Shown here: positions 11,691 to 24,800 of the stretch, piece by piece
Position numbering within the stretch: position 1 is the stretch's first letter
Layout: every line of letters begins with the position of its first letter
NCBI RefSeq assembly: GCF_031755915.1
Contig: NC_083390.1
Span: 24,237,001 to 24,301,000 of the forward strand
Source: Ziziphus jujuba
Taxonomy: Eukaryota > Streptophyta > Magnoliopsida > Rosales > Rhamnaceae
Reading direction: 5' to 3'
Length of the DNA stretch: 64,000 nt
Notes under the pieces: model-generated
What the model was told of the DNA's origin: nothing
The model's database searches: none
What the model saw: the letters and a program-made list of their open reading frames with translations, nothing else
Translations under genes and position numbers: made by a program

Positions 11691-13168
11691 ATTTACTAGT
11701 TTATAACCAAATGTATTTGACTTATTTGGTAAATAAAATAAAATTAAAAAATTTGTTTTGAATATAAATCTTATTTTACCATGGTTAACATTTATATTTG
11801 AAAAGGATATTCCAAATTTTTTCCACTAATAAAATAAAAGCATATTATTTATGTAATTTTTTAAAGTCCAAATAAGAAAATATCTTTATTATTTTTCATA
11901 TAATCACATTTGTATATTGAAAAATATTAATACACTTTAATATTATATGGAAACTTTAATGCACATTATATATGGAGATTTTAATACATGTTTTAATAAT
12001 TTTTGGGGAGAATTTAAATGAATACTATGATGACACATGCCATTTTTTTATATTGCATTTTTGTATACTAACTTTTTTACTTTTATTTACTAATTTATAA
12101 CAAAATATATTTGACATAATTAGTAAACAAAATAAAATTAAAAAATTTGTTTTGAATATAAATTATATTTAACCATATTTAACAATTATATTTTGAAAAT
12201 GATATCTCAAATTTTTTTCCCTAATAAAATAAAATTATATTATTTATGTAATTTTTCAATGTCCAAATAAAGAAATATCTTTATTATTTTCCATATAATC
12301 ACATTTGTATATGAAAAAAATATTTAATACACTTTAATATTATATGGAAACTTTAATGCACGTTATATATGGAGATATAGAGACTTTAATGTACGTTATA
12401 TATATAATACATGCTATATATGTAGATACATTTTAATTTATTATTTTATAAATATAATATTATATTTTTGTCATAATTATACATTTTAACATTTTTGTCC
12501 CAATTAAAGTTTTCTTAATCAAACGTCATATATAATGTAATATTATAATAATAATAAAATATAATGTTGGGTACAACCAATAAAAAGTAAAAAATCTTAT
12601 ACCCTTTCAATTAATTATTTCAATTCGGAATCATATATATGTAGATGTACTTATATAGTATATAATATTATAATAATAAAAATATATATTTTTGGATACA
12701 ACCAATCAAAAACAAAAAGTCTCATCATTTAAAATAGTGGTTATTTTTAATACTGATTGATATTTTGATAGGGTTATAAATAATAAAGAGAAAAAAAAGT
12801 ATTTTTTTTAACAATTTTGGAGGGAATTTAAACAAATACTGTGATGATACGTGTTAATTTTTTTATACTTACTCTTTTATTTTTATATATTATATGGATA
12901 TGCAGTAACATATAATATTATATTATATAATATTATAATTAAAATAAAAAGATATCTTTGTTAATTTCTATATACTCATATTTATATATGTAAAAATGAT
13001 TAAAATATATTTAATTAATGAAACTATATATATGCAAATATATTTTACGTATTTGACTTATGTGGTAAATAAGATAAAATCAAATATTTTATTTATTTTA
13101 AATTTATTTTAAAATTGTTACTATGTGTAATTTTATCAATATTTTGATAGTTATGGATAGTTATATTA

Positions 13169-13172
<4 letters not shown>

Positions 13173-13212
<40 letters not shown>
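13173..13212. repeat. (AT)n microsatellite
   Basis: A tract of about twenty AT units. The matching tract in Unit III (about 48,826-48,844) is shorter, so the locus differs in length between the duplicates. Confidence 0.9.
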
Positions 13213-13215
<3 letters not shown>

Positions 13216-14225
13216 GTTATATTCATAAAAAAATGTAAGATAATAAATAAAATAAAATGAAAAAAATATGTTTGAAGAGAATTTGGAAGAAGATTATGTT
13301 AACACGTGACGCATACGGTTCTTCTTTTCTATATTAATACTAGCAACCATGCGATGCACGACACATGTAATCATACCAAATAGATTTTAAAAATAATTTA
13401 TAATAATTTATTATATTTGAAAACCTATTTAAATTTTTTATTAATAATAAGTATATTTGGATCTTTTTTTTTTTCTTCAATCTATATTATAAAATTTTGT
13501 TAATAATTATAAATTTGATATCTATATATAACATTATTCAATTATATAATTTAAATTCAAAAATGTTTAACTATCTAATTTTTTCATCTATGAAATTTTT
13601 CTATCCAATTTTTTCCATCTATGAAATTTAAATTCAAATTCAAATGTATTTTTTGATTTCTTACAAATAATTAATTTCCATATATTAAATACTTATAATA
13701 TAATATATTTATTTACTTACTTATTTATTATTATTATTTATCCTATAAAATTTTTTTTGCCTTAAAAAATAAATTATTTATGAAATTCAAATTATAAAAT
13801 ATTTATCTATTTAATTTTTTCCATCTATAAAATTCAAATTCAAATTTAAATTCAAATGTATTTATATAATTTAATTCAAATTCAAATTTATTTATATAAT
13901 ATTTTCTATCTATGGAATTCAAATGTATTTTTTAATTTTTTGTAAATAATTAATTTTTCTATGTTAAATCTTTATAATATAATTTAATGATATTTATCAT
14001 TATTATTATTATTATTATTATAACTTAACTAATAATAATTTAGATTTAAAAAGAGACATATATATAACATTTCTATTCTTTTTATTGTCAAATAAAAAGA
14101 ATATTTTTTATTATATAATAAAATATAGAAATTAATTTCATTATTAATTACTGTATATAAAATATTTTTATTTTACAATAAAATAAACATAATAAACTAT
14201 TAAAATATATATATATATATATATA

Positions 14226-14389
14226 CAGTCCGTCTATGGTGCGGACGGTCCTCATTCGGACCACAGTATTGGTGATGGCTTTTCATAGTATTGGTGATGA
14301 TTTTCTAAAAAACCGTCGTTAATACTATAAAAAACCGTTACTAATACTGCGGTCCTCATGCGGACCGTCCTCACCATAGAATTTCCGTG
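14226..14389 (-). mobile_element. 164-bp foldback MITE, copy 2 (inverted), absent from Unit III
   Basis: The element begins CAGTCCGTCTATGG and ends CCATAGAATTTCCGTG, the inverse of the copies at 10,824 and 46,468, and has the same length. Flanks are TA on both sides in an (AT)n tract. At the equivalent place in Unit III (about 49,810-49,832) the AT tract runs on with no element. The insertion is therefore probably later than the segmental duplication. Confidence 0.82.
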
Positions 14390-14420
<31 letters not shown>

Positions 14421-15809
14421 ATAATATTGTTTATCATTGATTTTGCATTTTGTATTTTTATTTTTTGCTGAGAAGATGGTATGGATATATATAAGTACAA
14501 TATTCTTTACCATATATATATATATATATATATTATCATAATTTTAAGATATTATATATTAAGAGTTTTTTAAGCATTTGTTTTCTTTGTTAACATATAT
14601 ATATATATATAAGTACATTTTAAACATTTTTTGAAAAATATTGAAAAAACATTATTCATCTTGTATTCCTAAATCGTCCATATAATATAATAATAAAAAT
14701 ATATATTAGATGGTAATAAAATAAGATCAAATAATTTGTTTTGAAAATAAATCTTATTTTGCTATATTTAACAGTTATTATTTATGATATTATGTTTTTA
14801 TATCGAAATAAAAAGATATTTTTATTAATTTCCATATAATTGTATTTGTATATGTAAAAATATTTAAAATATATTTAATTAAGGAAACTATATATATGCA
14901 AATATATTTTATGTATTTGACTTATTTGGTAAATAAAATAAAATCAAATATTTTGTTTATTTTAAATTTATTTCAAAATTATTACCATATGTCATTTTTT
15001 CAATTGTTTGATAGTTATTAATAGTTATATCAAAAATTGATTTTGTATATATTTGGTTATAACCATAAAAAGTAAGATAATAAATAAATAAATAAATAAT
15101 AAATAAAATAACTACTTTGGGAGGGAATTTTAAAAAAAGGTATATTATATAGATAGATATAGATAATATAATATAATATAATATTATAATAATAAGAATA
15201 AAAATATATATAATTTAAAAAGGATAATACTTGCATTCTCTGGTAATGATCTCCAAGTCTTCCATATTGGTCCAAATATACTTGATCAAAATCTTATATT
15301 TCTCAGCCGTCCATCTAATATAATAATAAAAACATATATTAGATTGTAATAAAATAAGATCTAATAATTTGTTTTTGAAAATAAATCTTATTTTGCTATG
15401 TTTAACAATTATTATTTATGATATTATGTTTTTATATTGAAATAAAAAGATATCTTTATTAATTTTTATGTAACCATATTTGTACATGTAAAAATATTTT
15501 TAATTAAGGAAACTATATATATGCAAATACATTTTACGTATTTGACTTATTTGGTAAATAAAATAAAATTAAATATTTTGTTTATTTTAAATTTATTTCA
15601 AAATTATTACCATATATCATTTTATCAATTGTTTGATCGTTATATCAAAAATAGATTTTATATATATTTGGGTATAAACATAAAAGGTAAAGTAATAAAT
15701 AAATAATAAATAAAATAAAAATAAAGAAGATGTTTTTGGAAGAAGCATATACTGACACATGACGCATATGGTTATTCTTTTATATATTATATAGATATAG
15801 ATAAGAAAG

Positions 15810-16950
15810 AAAAAAGATAAATTAATCATGTATTATTGAAAATTTAGTTCTTAACTTTTCACATGCAATCCACTTTCGAAGGGAAAAAAAAAAAAAAATT
15901 ACACATGCGAAAATCGTAATTATTGACCAGATGATAATGTTTTGTTTTCTAAAACTATAAATTACAAATAAAGATAATTAAATCGTTGACCAAAGATTAA
16001 GTACATACATATAATACAAAATACAAACGTACATATACATATACATATATATATATTTATATTATATAATATACAAATAGAGACACCAAGAACACACAAA
16101 GAGGTCAGCAAAAGAGAAAAATAAATTAAGACATGAAGAAAAGTGAAAAAAGAAATCATATATATATATATATATAATTATAAACACCTGAATATTTCAA
16201 CACAGTAGTAATATTAACCTGCAGAGCTTTATCTACGGTTTCCCTGTATGCAGGGTAAATTTGGAAAGAAATCTGAAAGCTAATATTGATCAGACTTTGT
16301 AGATGGAAAAAGAATTAAAATGGGCTAAAAAGGCATTGTGGGTTCACTCATCTCCATTAAAAGTTTGTTAACATCGAGAAGCTCAAAAGCATTTTTTTTT
16401 CCTTTTTTTTTTAAATTTTATAAATTGTTATAATTATTATTATTTTTCAAAATTAAATGTATGGAAAACTCCTGAGTGCGGCAATTAATTAAAAATGTTG
16501 TAGATTGTAATTAATATAGGTCTGATATTCAAAGCCAATATTGCTTTTACATCTGTTTTCATGTCAATGGATTTTATGACTATAACCATTTTACTGTCAT
16601 AATAAAAGTTGCAATCTACAACAAGTTTCACACTAGCAATTTTATTTTCTAATTATTATATTGTATCTTTTCTACTGTTAAAAATGTTAGTTATAGTCAT
16701 CATAAGTTTTTCCAAAAGACAAAAAAAAAAAAAAAAAAAAAAAGTTTACTCCCTCTCTAAGTCAGTGACAGACCCAGGAAATATTTCTAAGAGGGCACCA
16801 TTAGGGGTAAATCCAACACTTATTTCTAATTTATGGTATAAAGAGATACAAATATATACAAAAACATAACATTTTTTGTTATGTTGTAATCAAATATTAA
16901 CTTTGATTGTTTTGCACCACATTAAAAATTGATTGCAAATTGATAAAATA
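15810..16950. repeat. Segment U, right half (copy in Unit I)
   Basis: Matches 32,430-33,640, 36,780-37,612 and 53,343-54,487. Shared landmarks are the ATTATTGAAAATTTA start, the CACCAAGAACACA block, the TTGTAGATTGTAATTAATAT block and the GAGGGCACCATTA block near 16,793. A poly-A of about 24 bases lies at 16,721-16,743. At about 16,950 the match to the 33.6-kb copy stops and a helicase exon fragment starts. No gene is seen. Confidence 0.8.
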
Positions 16951-16954
16951 ATGG

Positions 16955-17245
16955 TCTGTAGCATAGTTGACTTCCTTTGTCCTTAAAATGGTCTGTAGCA
17001 TAACTGATCTTGAACTTCGTTTTTGACAATTAGAAAGTTCTCGTACACTGAGGAATCTTGCAAAGTATGTGTTGCTCAATGTTCCATCAAGCATCATCAA
17101 AAACATATGGAATGTTATAACAAGATAAGGGTAAGATTTGGATGGAATGTTGACAAAAGAATCTGGTATGTTCTTGAATTTTATTTCTTCATTATCAATG
17201 CAGTCCATAAAAAATGAATCGCTTTCAACTTTTATGATAAATGAA
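16955..17245 (-). pseudogene. Isolated fragment of dual-helicase exon 9
   Basis: The minus-strand frame reads [21 protein letters not shown] and RTKEVNY and corresponds to the first part of exon 9 of the complete gene (about 24,120-24,385). It has no in-frame stop, one in-frame extra codon (a Tyr in the SYPYLVITF stretch) and many substitutions. It is cut at both ends inside the exon, has no splice partner, and lies 1 kb beyond the stop of the complete gene. Its left edge repeats ATGGTCTGTAGCATA twice, 44 bp apart. It is a relic of an older or partial helicase copy. An identical copy lies at about 54,489-54,779. Confidence 0.85.
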
Positions 17246-17333
17246 ATATTATATGTTAGTGGTTGGCTATTCCATTAAAGCATGTAATTTGTTCTTCACC
17301 TTTTTTCCCTGATGCTTCCTTATCGGTCCGAGC

Positions 17334-17371
<38 letters not shown>

Positions 17372-18190
17372 ATATTATAAAAATCAAATCTTGTTCTTAA
17401 ATCACAATTAAGCTTCATTTACACACTATTTTATTTAATTGCATTTTGGCTTTGGACTCAAATTTGTTGAATAAGCCAAAAAATTCCAATTGGACCGAAT
17501 ATTAGCAAATAAAAAAAGTGATTTAGCCAAAGAAGAATAATTAGTGCCAATAATATATACCAATGATATTTGTATGTTGTGGAAATATGAGAATTTGGAT
17601 TTGGACTTAGCCTTTTTATGAGCTTGAGAAGGATATGCATGATTTCAACTACAAATTCTACTACAATTGCATGGCTCTATATGCGGTATGTATATATGTG
17701 TACATGGATACTTGCTTATGTAATTCCCTTAATCAGAAGATTTTTATCAGGATTAATTATTTAGGGAACTCATCACGCCAATGTTGATGTGACGGTTTAT
17801 ACCAAATAGATTATATGATGTGTTGCCAGACAATTCGGTTAACAAAATAAATAAATTAATTAATTCCTACATGTTACCTATATTGTGGTGGCGGTGCGGG
17901 GTTTAAAAGTTGTTGAAAACTACAAATATAGCTTCAACTCTGTGACATATATTATGAAATACTCCTTGCATATATTTAGTTTCAGATTACAGTTTGGAGG
18001 CTTAGTAAAGACCAAATTCAAAAGCTATCAGATTCCAGCATTAGCATAAGCCTCTCAAATATCTATACTTTGTTCCTAAAAACGCTGTATAATATTTTCA
18101 AGTTTTCAACATTTAACCACATTGCATATGCTACAACTTTTCTTTTAAGTATGCATCTTCAACCTACAAAATCCATATATATACAAAAGG
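17246..18190. other. Intergenic region 3' of the helicase gene
   Basis: No gene seen. The stretch has a poly-A/(TA)n tract at 17,334-17,371 and otherwise ordinary AT-rich DNA. The first few hundred bases next to 18,190 may hold the 3' untranslated region and polyadenylation signals of the minus-strand helicase gene, for which I can give no firm position. Confidence 0.6.
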
Positions 18191-21100
18191 CTATTTTTTC
18201 TTTCCTCCCTTTTTGGCCTTCTTTTTCTTATTCTTGTTATTATTTCTCTTTCCTCTGTTATCAGTGTTGGAGCTGCTACTTGGGGTTCCAGAAGCAGAAT
18301 TAACTTGAGAAGCCTCAGTGTCAACCTTGTGAGAATCTACATTTCTTTCATCCACAAAAGTAGTTTTAACCTCATCAGACTTTTCACTAGAAGCAACAAC
18401 TTTCTCGATCTCCGATTCCTTATCAGCGAGGTTTGTGTTGTTAAGGACGAAAAGCTGTTTTAAGATAGGCTCCATTTTTGGCCTCTTTGATTGCAGCCTG
18501 TTGCAAAGTTCTTCAACCCTTGTAATTTGATCATCGCGTCCAACCTCACTGATGGAAGAAAAAGCAAAGAGAGTAAAAAAGAAGAAGAAAAAACAGGCTA
18601 TCTAATAGAATGTTCAATAAAAGACTTTATATGTTTGTGTGTGTGTGTGTGTGTGTGTTTGTTGAAAAGAAATTCTGAATATATTATTCTCCAAATCCCT
18701 CCTCTTTTCTCTCCAAGTTGAGCATTTACACTAACCTCTCATCCAATGCATTAGAAAGTTGTTTCAACTCGTCAGTCATAGTCACCACTTCATCGAGCAT
18801 GACTTTCTTTTCAGAATCATTAGTATTCCGATAACTTGAAGTCAATCCATCAGATAAAAGCTGAACGAATTTCTCCATATCCACCTAGAAGTAAAGTTGG
18901 AAAATGAAAAAAAATTATTACACTTCGCATTCGCAGTTTATCTTTGGGTTAAACATCGTACAGGAAAATGAATACATACAAAAAATAAGCATATTACCTT
19001 AATTGTTTTGGCATGTGACAGAAAAGCACTTTGGTCTCCTCCATTGTCTACTATCTTCATTCTATCAAGTATTTCCCAAACACAGCGACAATCATTTGAA
19101 AGGTTAACCTGGTTTTTGTATTGAGTGTTTAGTTCCTGTTTGGCCACCAACTCAAGTCTTGATTGGGGAAGCTCAGATTTCTTCTGTGAAGCAGAACTGG
19201 CTTCAGAGAGCACTTTCTGAGTATCAATAGCTTCGACAGCAGCAGCTCCCCTTTCGCCTTGTTTAGTTTCAATAGTCCTTGGAAACAATATCCTCAATAT
19301 GTCATTCTTGCATTTAAAGATATTCATATTCACATATATGGCAGACCCAGGACAGAAAAGCAATGGAAAATTTTCTCCTGAACTTACAACTACCAAATCA
19401 TTGCCAATCTTCTTAAATGCCTCAGCTAGCACAACAACAATTGTATACAAAGGGTGGCGTTTCCTTAAAAGGAAAAGGGCATCACGAAAGTCCCGTGGAA
19501 GATGTTCAATGATGTAGTTTTTATTGATCAAATCTAAGAGTAAATCTTGACATATACCAAAATTCAAATTAATCAAACAAACAATCACAACCAATCTAGA
19601 CACAATAAGTGAGTAGATGTCCTTCGCCTCAGTAGATTTTCCAATCCATTCCAACATTTCACCCTTATTGTAAAGGCATTGCTGAACTACATGGATCATA
19701 GACTGAAGGAGATTTTCAAAAGATTGTTTCACATCAGCCCATCTGTAGGGACTTGATTTGGTATCTTCGCCACATTCCATGAGCCATTCAACAAATGATG
19801 ACTTTGTAGTGAAAAAGTTACCCCGGAAGCAAGATACCCGAATTAGAAGGTGGTCAACAAGATACACAAAACAGCCAGGTGATATGTAATCATATTCAGC
19901 CCTCCAATTTCCTCCATATGTATGAAATAAAGCTTCATTGAAACTGCAAATAAGAGGTCCCTTGCTTTCTTTTTCACTGGTATCCGAACATAAAATCTCA
20001 AAAAAGACCTTCCACGGGGAATCATTGCCCAACTTCTGTAAAATCTTCCCACATGATTCTTTTTTCAGCTTGCCAGAACCAAGAGTAATCATTGCAATCC
20101 TCCCAATTTGACCATAAGAAAGCTTGTTCTTTGAGTTGATATTCTCAACTATTAATTCTTCAAGTAAACATTTGGAAATATCCATTCCTCTGAGCAATAC
20201 CATATTCTCTCTCAATGACTTCCTCCAATCAAGAGGAAAGACGTAGCCAAAAAATTGCTCAGTTGACAGACTAATGGATTTCTGCAGTTTACCAGCATCA
20301 TGATATCTTTTCTTCAGAAATTTGGACTCAAAAAGAAATTTTGCAACTTCATAGATATGGGTAAGAGCCCTGCTTTTACAGAATGGTATATCGGAAATTT
20401 TAACTGGGAAGTCATATATTGCTTGAAGCTTTTCCAAAATCTTAATTCCAACAAAAAGCAACTCTGAACTCCAGTAGCTCTGAGCAGCAGAAGCCAACTG
20501 ATGAACACCAATAGAAACAAACTTCCCATTATTTTTAAAATGCCTCATGTTGACATCTCTCACCCAATCAGCATCAGAATGGAGCAGAATATAGCTGGTA
20601 TTCAGATTATCAAACTGCCTCCGGACCCCTAAAAAATTCAAACAGAATTCTCCAAAACTTTCGTTTTCATTAACATCTTCTGACTCGAGATGAACAAGAT
20701 ATTCAAATACTCCAACTATCTTTTCCTTCCAAATGTTCCAAAAGTAAACCATTGATTCAAGAGAGACTTGATTCTTAGAAATCATAGTTTCTGAATGCTC
20801 AGTAAGATTGAACACCAATTCTTCTTCAAAGATATATTTTGGAACACTTGAAGACAGATGACCATCCAAAATTTTCCGAACGCATAGCATTTCAGCAGTA
20901 ATGCTCTTGTGCATCTGAGAAGCCTTCATTTGATTCTTCGTTAATTGCAAGTTACTCTGCTCATTTGCAATAATATCAGCTTCTACGCAAAACAACTCAT
21001 AAAAGTTGTCACTGTCATTCTTAGCAAATGACTTCCCTTTTGCTAAAAGCTCTTGTTTCTGTTTAAACTGCTTTAAGGGCCAACCTTTGCTACCACGGGA

Positions 21101-21889
21101 CCAAAGGGAGTTGGCAAGCACATACAAAAGTATTAGTGTTGCTGCTTCTCTAAAATTCCCAGCCTTACCAATCAGATCTACCTCAAGTAGTATATCTCCC
21201 CTGGCATACACCTCCGCAGCAAGCTCATAGCATTCTGCACGAGTAAAGCATTCTCCAGCTCTTCCCAGCTCAGACTCACCACATTTTTCCATATAAATCC
21301 TACCTGAAGCAATCAGAAATCACAAAAATAATTTAAAGTTTCAAAAAACCAGAAGAAAATGGTAACTCCAGCAAGGAATAACATTTTGCAAACAGAAAAA
21401 CTATCAATAATCAGCACCCAACGGATGCCTACAGCTGCCAAGAAACTTAAACTATGAATAAGTTCCAGACTAATGAATAAGTAGGAAATAAGCTCAGGCT
21501 GGATATAATTAGTAAGAAGGCTATACAACTCCCAATGGTAAGGAAGAAGCTGGATGCAATATTTTATATCACAGAGTGAAGCACATAAAAATACACTCAA
21601 ATATACATCAATGAGGTTAAGTTACTGTCAACTTCCATTATAAAGTCATACCTGCTCTTTCATATTCTCCTAGATCATAAAAACATCTCGCAGCAGAATT
21701 TGCCTTGCCTATGGCATCAAATATTTCAGCAGCTTCCCTCAGGATGGAATTAGCTACTTCAGGATTTGAAATGCGCATCCAATCAGCCATCGATTTAAGG
21801 TCAGCAGCTTTGGATCTTCTTTCCCAGTAAGTGTCACCAGCTCGTTCAAAGCACATTGTGGCCATTTCATGGTTATGCTCGGAATATAG
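18191..21889 (-). CDS. C-terminal helical region and basic tail, exons 11-14 of copy 1
   Basis: Exon 11 (21,889-21,652) starts [19 protein letters not shown], a TPR-like helical pair with repeated [18 protein letters not shown] and [14 protein letters not shown] units. Exon 12 (21,303-18,998) is one 768-codon exon rich in leucine and helix formers, with no catalytic signature. Exons 13 and 14 add a short acidic, coiled-coil-like stretch ([12 protein letters not shown]) and a serine-rich linker, then a tail of Lys/Asn/Gly residues ([15 protein letters not shown]) before TAG at 18,191. The tail resembles a nuclear localisation or RNA-binding tail, which is inference. After AAEVYARG the protein passes directly to [15 protein letters not shown], where recalled relatives have about 100 more residues. 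Confidence 0.85.
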
Positions 21890-24800
21890 CTGTTAGAAAG
21901 CAAAGTGTTAGCATTTACAAGATTGATAATGTCATCAAAAATAAAATTCTGCTTCAGAACACAATTCATGCTTCCCTAAAACTATAGCTAGAAGAATTGA
22001 AAATACAGAAACCAATATCTGCAACTGCAACTGTTCTGAAAATAATGGGTTAAAGCAAATCCCTGCAAAATTTCAAGCCTTAGTTGTTCGGAAAAGGACC
22101 TGATTAGGTATATCAAGCTAACTTAAACATGCACCTGCACTACCCTCATGTGTATGCCCATCCAATCAAGCCACTAAGAGTAGATCTTACACATGCAGCA
22201 AACTAGATTAACAGAAACCGCTTCTGGTAGGCTTTGAAATATTAAAACACTAATTTTACTTAAAAGGTTAAAAATAATAATAATAATAATAAAAAAAAAA
22301 ATAAAGGCTCAGTTTTAAATGTTAAGGAATATACGATTCTATGTAACTAAACAATAAGAATACAAAGTCAAAAGAAAAAAAAAAAAAAATCTCAACAATG
22401 AGTTTGACAACATTGATAAGAATAAAGTTGCCAATAAAAACAATATCAACGTTCAAACAGAACCAGGAACAGGACAACAATAAATAACTAAACAAACCTT
22501 GATACCCCGCGATCGCCACTCCTCGGGACTGCTTGCAACTTGCATTGCCTGAGCAAGTGAATCATCCAATTGCATAATTTGTACAAGACACTTCTTCTTC
22601 CAATAGTCAAACATAGGTTTGGAGAATTCTGAAGTCTCACAAATCCACAACCTCTGCCTTGTACGTGTAACAGCAACATATAATTGCTTCAGTTCAGAGC
22701 ACAGGATATTGTGTTTAGACTCATTGAAATGTGGAAAACTAGGTGAATCGGAATCAAGGAGATCTTGTTCCTTCATATATTCATATATCACCCTCCACTT
22801 ATTCGTAAGAGGTGATGAGCCAAAAAAATCGTACAACAATACATCCTATAAAAGAAATAAAAAACAAGAGATAGATTAAGTGTACTAGGTAGAACTAATT
22901 TGAATCTAATGTATGGTGTGTACTGAACAACTAGATAAACATAGCATGATAGCAATTTACTCATAATTTTGCACTGTGGCATTAGGCAACTAAAAATAAT
23001 ATTGCATAGACAATCCAAAATATAAATTATTTTAAATTTTTATAGGTAAATGAAGAAAAAGAAAGCAGTGGATGAAGCATGAGTATGGGTCATGGAGAGC
23101 ATATAACTTCACCAACTAGAGCTTTCATTAGTAATAACTCAAAGCAATGGACTGAACATGGAAATTAGCAAATAAAAAATCCAACCAAATGACATTTTGA
23201 GTTCACCTGAAACTCAAGGCCCTTGCATTCAAGTATGGTTAGAACAAGAGCTTGCTTCCCAACATAATTTGAAATTTCCTTGCGCGCATTGTCATCTCTT
23301 ACCAGTATCACCTGCTCAGCACCAAAACTAACAATCTTCCCACTAACGCTTTCAGGATTTCCAAAGATTTTTATGATTGCATTTTCATCGTTCCCGGATT
23401 CAAGTAAAATTGGAGCTTCCCCGTATATCAGACTGCTTTCAGGCTTTAATTTATCAATGCAACTAGGAAAGAAACGATAAATAAGTTCTATAATGCTGTG
23501 AGATAATTTCAGTATACCAGCATGGGTACGGAAATTTTGAGTTAACTGGAAAATCTCTGAGATATGTCCCTTTTCATTTCTTTCACCCTGTGCACGAATC
23601 CTTGATTGCAAAAAGAACTTCCTGTAAAATAGATTCCTTATATCTTGAAATCTGAAATCAGTACCCCTTGCAATTGTTTGCGCAGTATCACCAGAAAAAA
23701 CAAAACCCTCTTCGACATTACTGCAGACATGCTTGAACAAAGCAATTTGACTCATTGTTAGATCTTGGACCTCATCAATATATACAAAATCCATTCCATC
23801 ACCCTCATATCTTTCACGTCTGAGTCGAAAATGGAGATCAATTACAAAATCAGCAAGATCATATTCACCATTCGCCATCTTCATTTTTTCATAACTCTGA
23901 AATATATCATATATTATCTCTCTCTTTTTCTTATTTAAACTGGAGGCCCTACCCTTTGACAGTAAAACATATTCCTCACGATTGAGTTTACCATCAATTG
24001 CTTCCATGGATTTCAAGCCACCTTTTATATATGAAATTATCTCAGTAAATACTCTGGAAGGATCAAGATTCTTTGTCAACTGCGAATTGAAATGAGGCCA
24101 GTATGATGAGCTGAATCTCTCATAGTTGACTTCCTTTGTCCTTAAAATGTTCTGTAGCATAACTGACCTTGAACTTAGCATTTTACAATTAGAAAGTTCT
24201 GGTACGTTGAGGAATCTTTCAAAGTATGAGTTACTCAATGTTCCATCAAGCATCATTAAGAACTTATGGAAAGTTATGACAAGAGGGTACGAATTGGGTG
24301 GAATATTGACAAAAGAATCTGGTATGTTCTTGAATTGTTTTTCTTCATCATCAATATAGTCCCAAACAGAGGATTCACTTTCATCGGAAGATTTTCCACC
24401 ACATGGAAAACTAGGAAAGTACAAGATTAAATAAAGTACAAAAGCAATTGATACAGATGACAAGGAAGAAGCCAGTAATGGCCAACACAACCGCACTTTT
24501 ATGGTCTACAAACAGCATAAAGATACATAAATTATGTAACATGAATCAGTAAGCAAACATTATATAAACAAATAATTCTAAAAGATATTTACTGTGATGA
24601 CCGTGGCAGAGATATATACAAAAGAACAGAAATCAGCCTTAATACAAAATCTAACGAAAAAGCACATTCATCAGAGAAAGTTTGTCATTAATTTTTTCAC
24701 CACTATGGTAAGTATCTTCATCGCAGGCAGGATTTCAGGAAGAGTTTAGCATGAAGGAAAACTGTGTATAGCTTTTCTACATAATTCGACAATATATTGG

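Larger units (their letters stand above)
9726..15800. repeat. AT-rich composite insertion inside segment U
   Basis: Compared with 32,400-32,440 and 36,750-36,785, where the two halves of segment U are joined, about 6.1 kb are inserted here. The insert starts near TTAGTATTGGTC and ends near TATAGATATAGATA. It is made of diverged copies of a repeat recognisable by TTTGACTTATTTGGTAAATA (about 11,690-12,060, 12,085-12,430, 12,940-13,330, 14,670-15,240 and 15,300-15,790), plus (AT)n tracts and two MITEs. 'GATGCAC' motifs beside TATTAATACTAGC near 13,345 recall plant Helitron termini, but no Rep/helicase frame is present. No gene is seen in it. Confidence 0.65.

Noticed and set aside
19299..19517. 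Plus-strand frames inside the helicase exons (19,299, 21,006, 23,280, 24,126, 28,343)
   Set aside because: They are antisense shadows of long coding exons on the minus strand.
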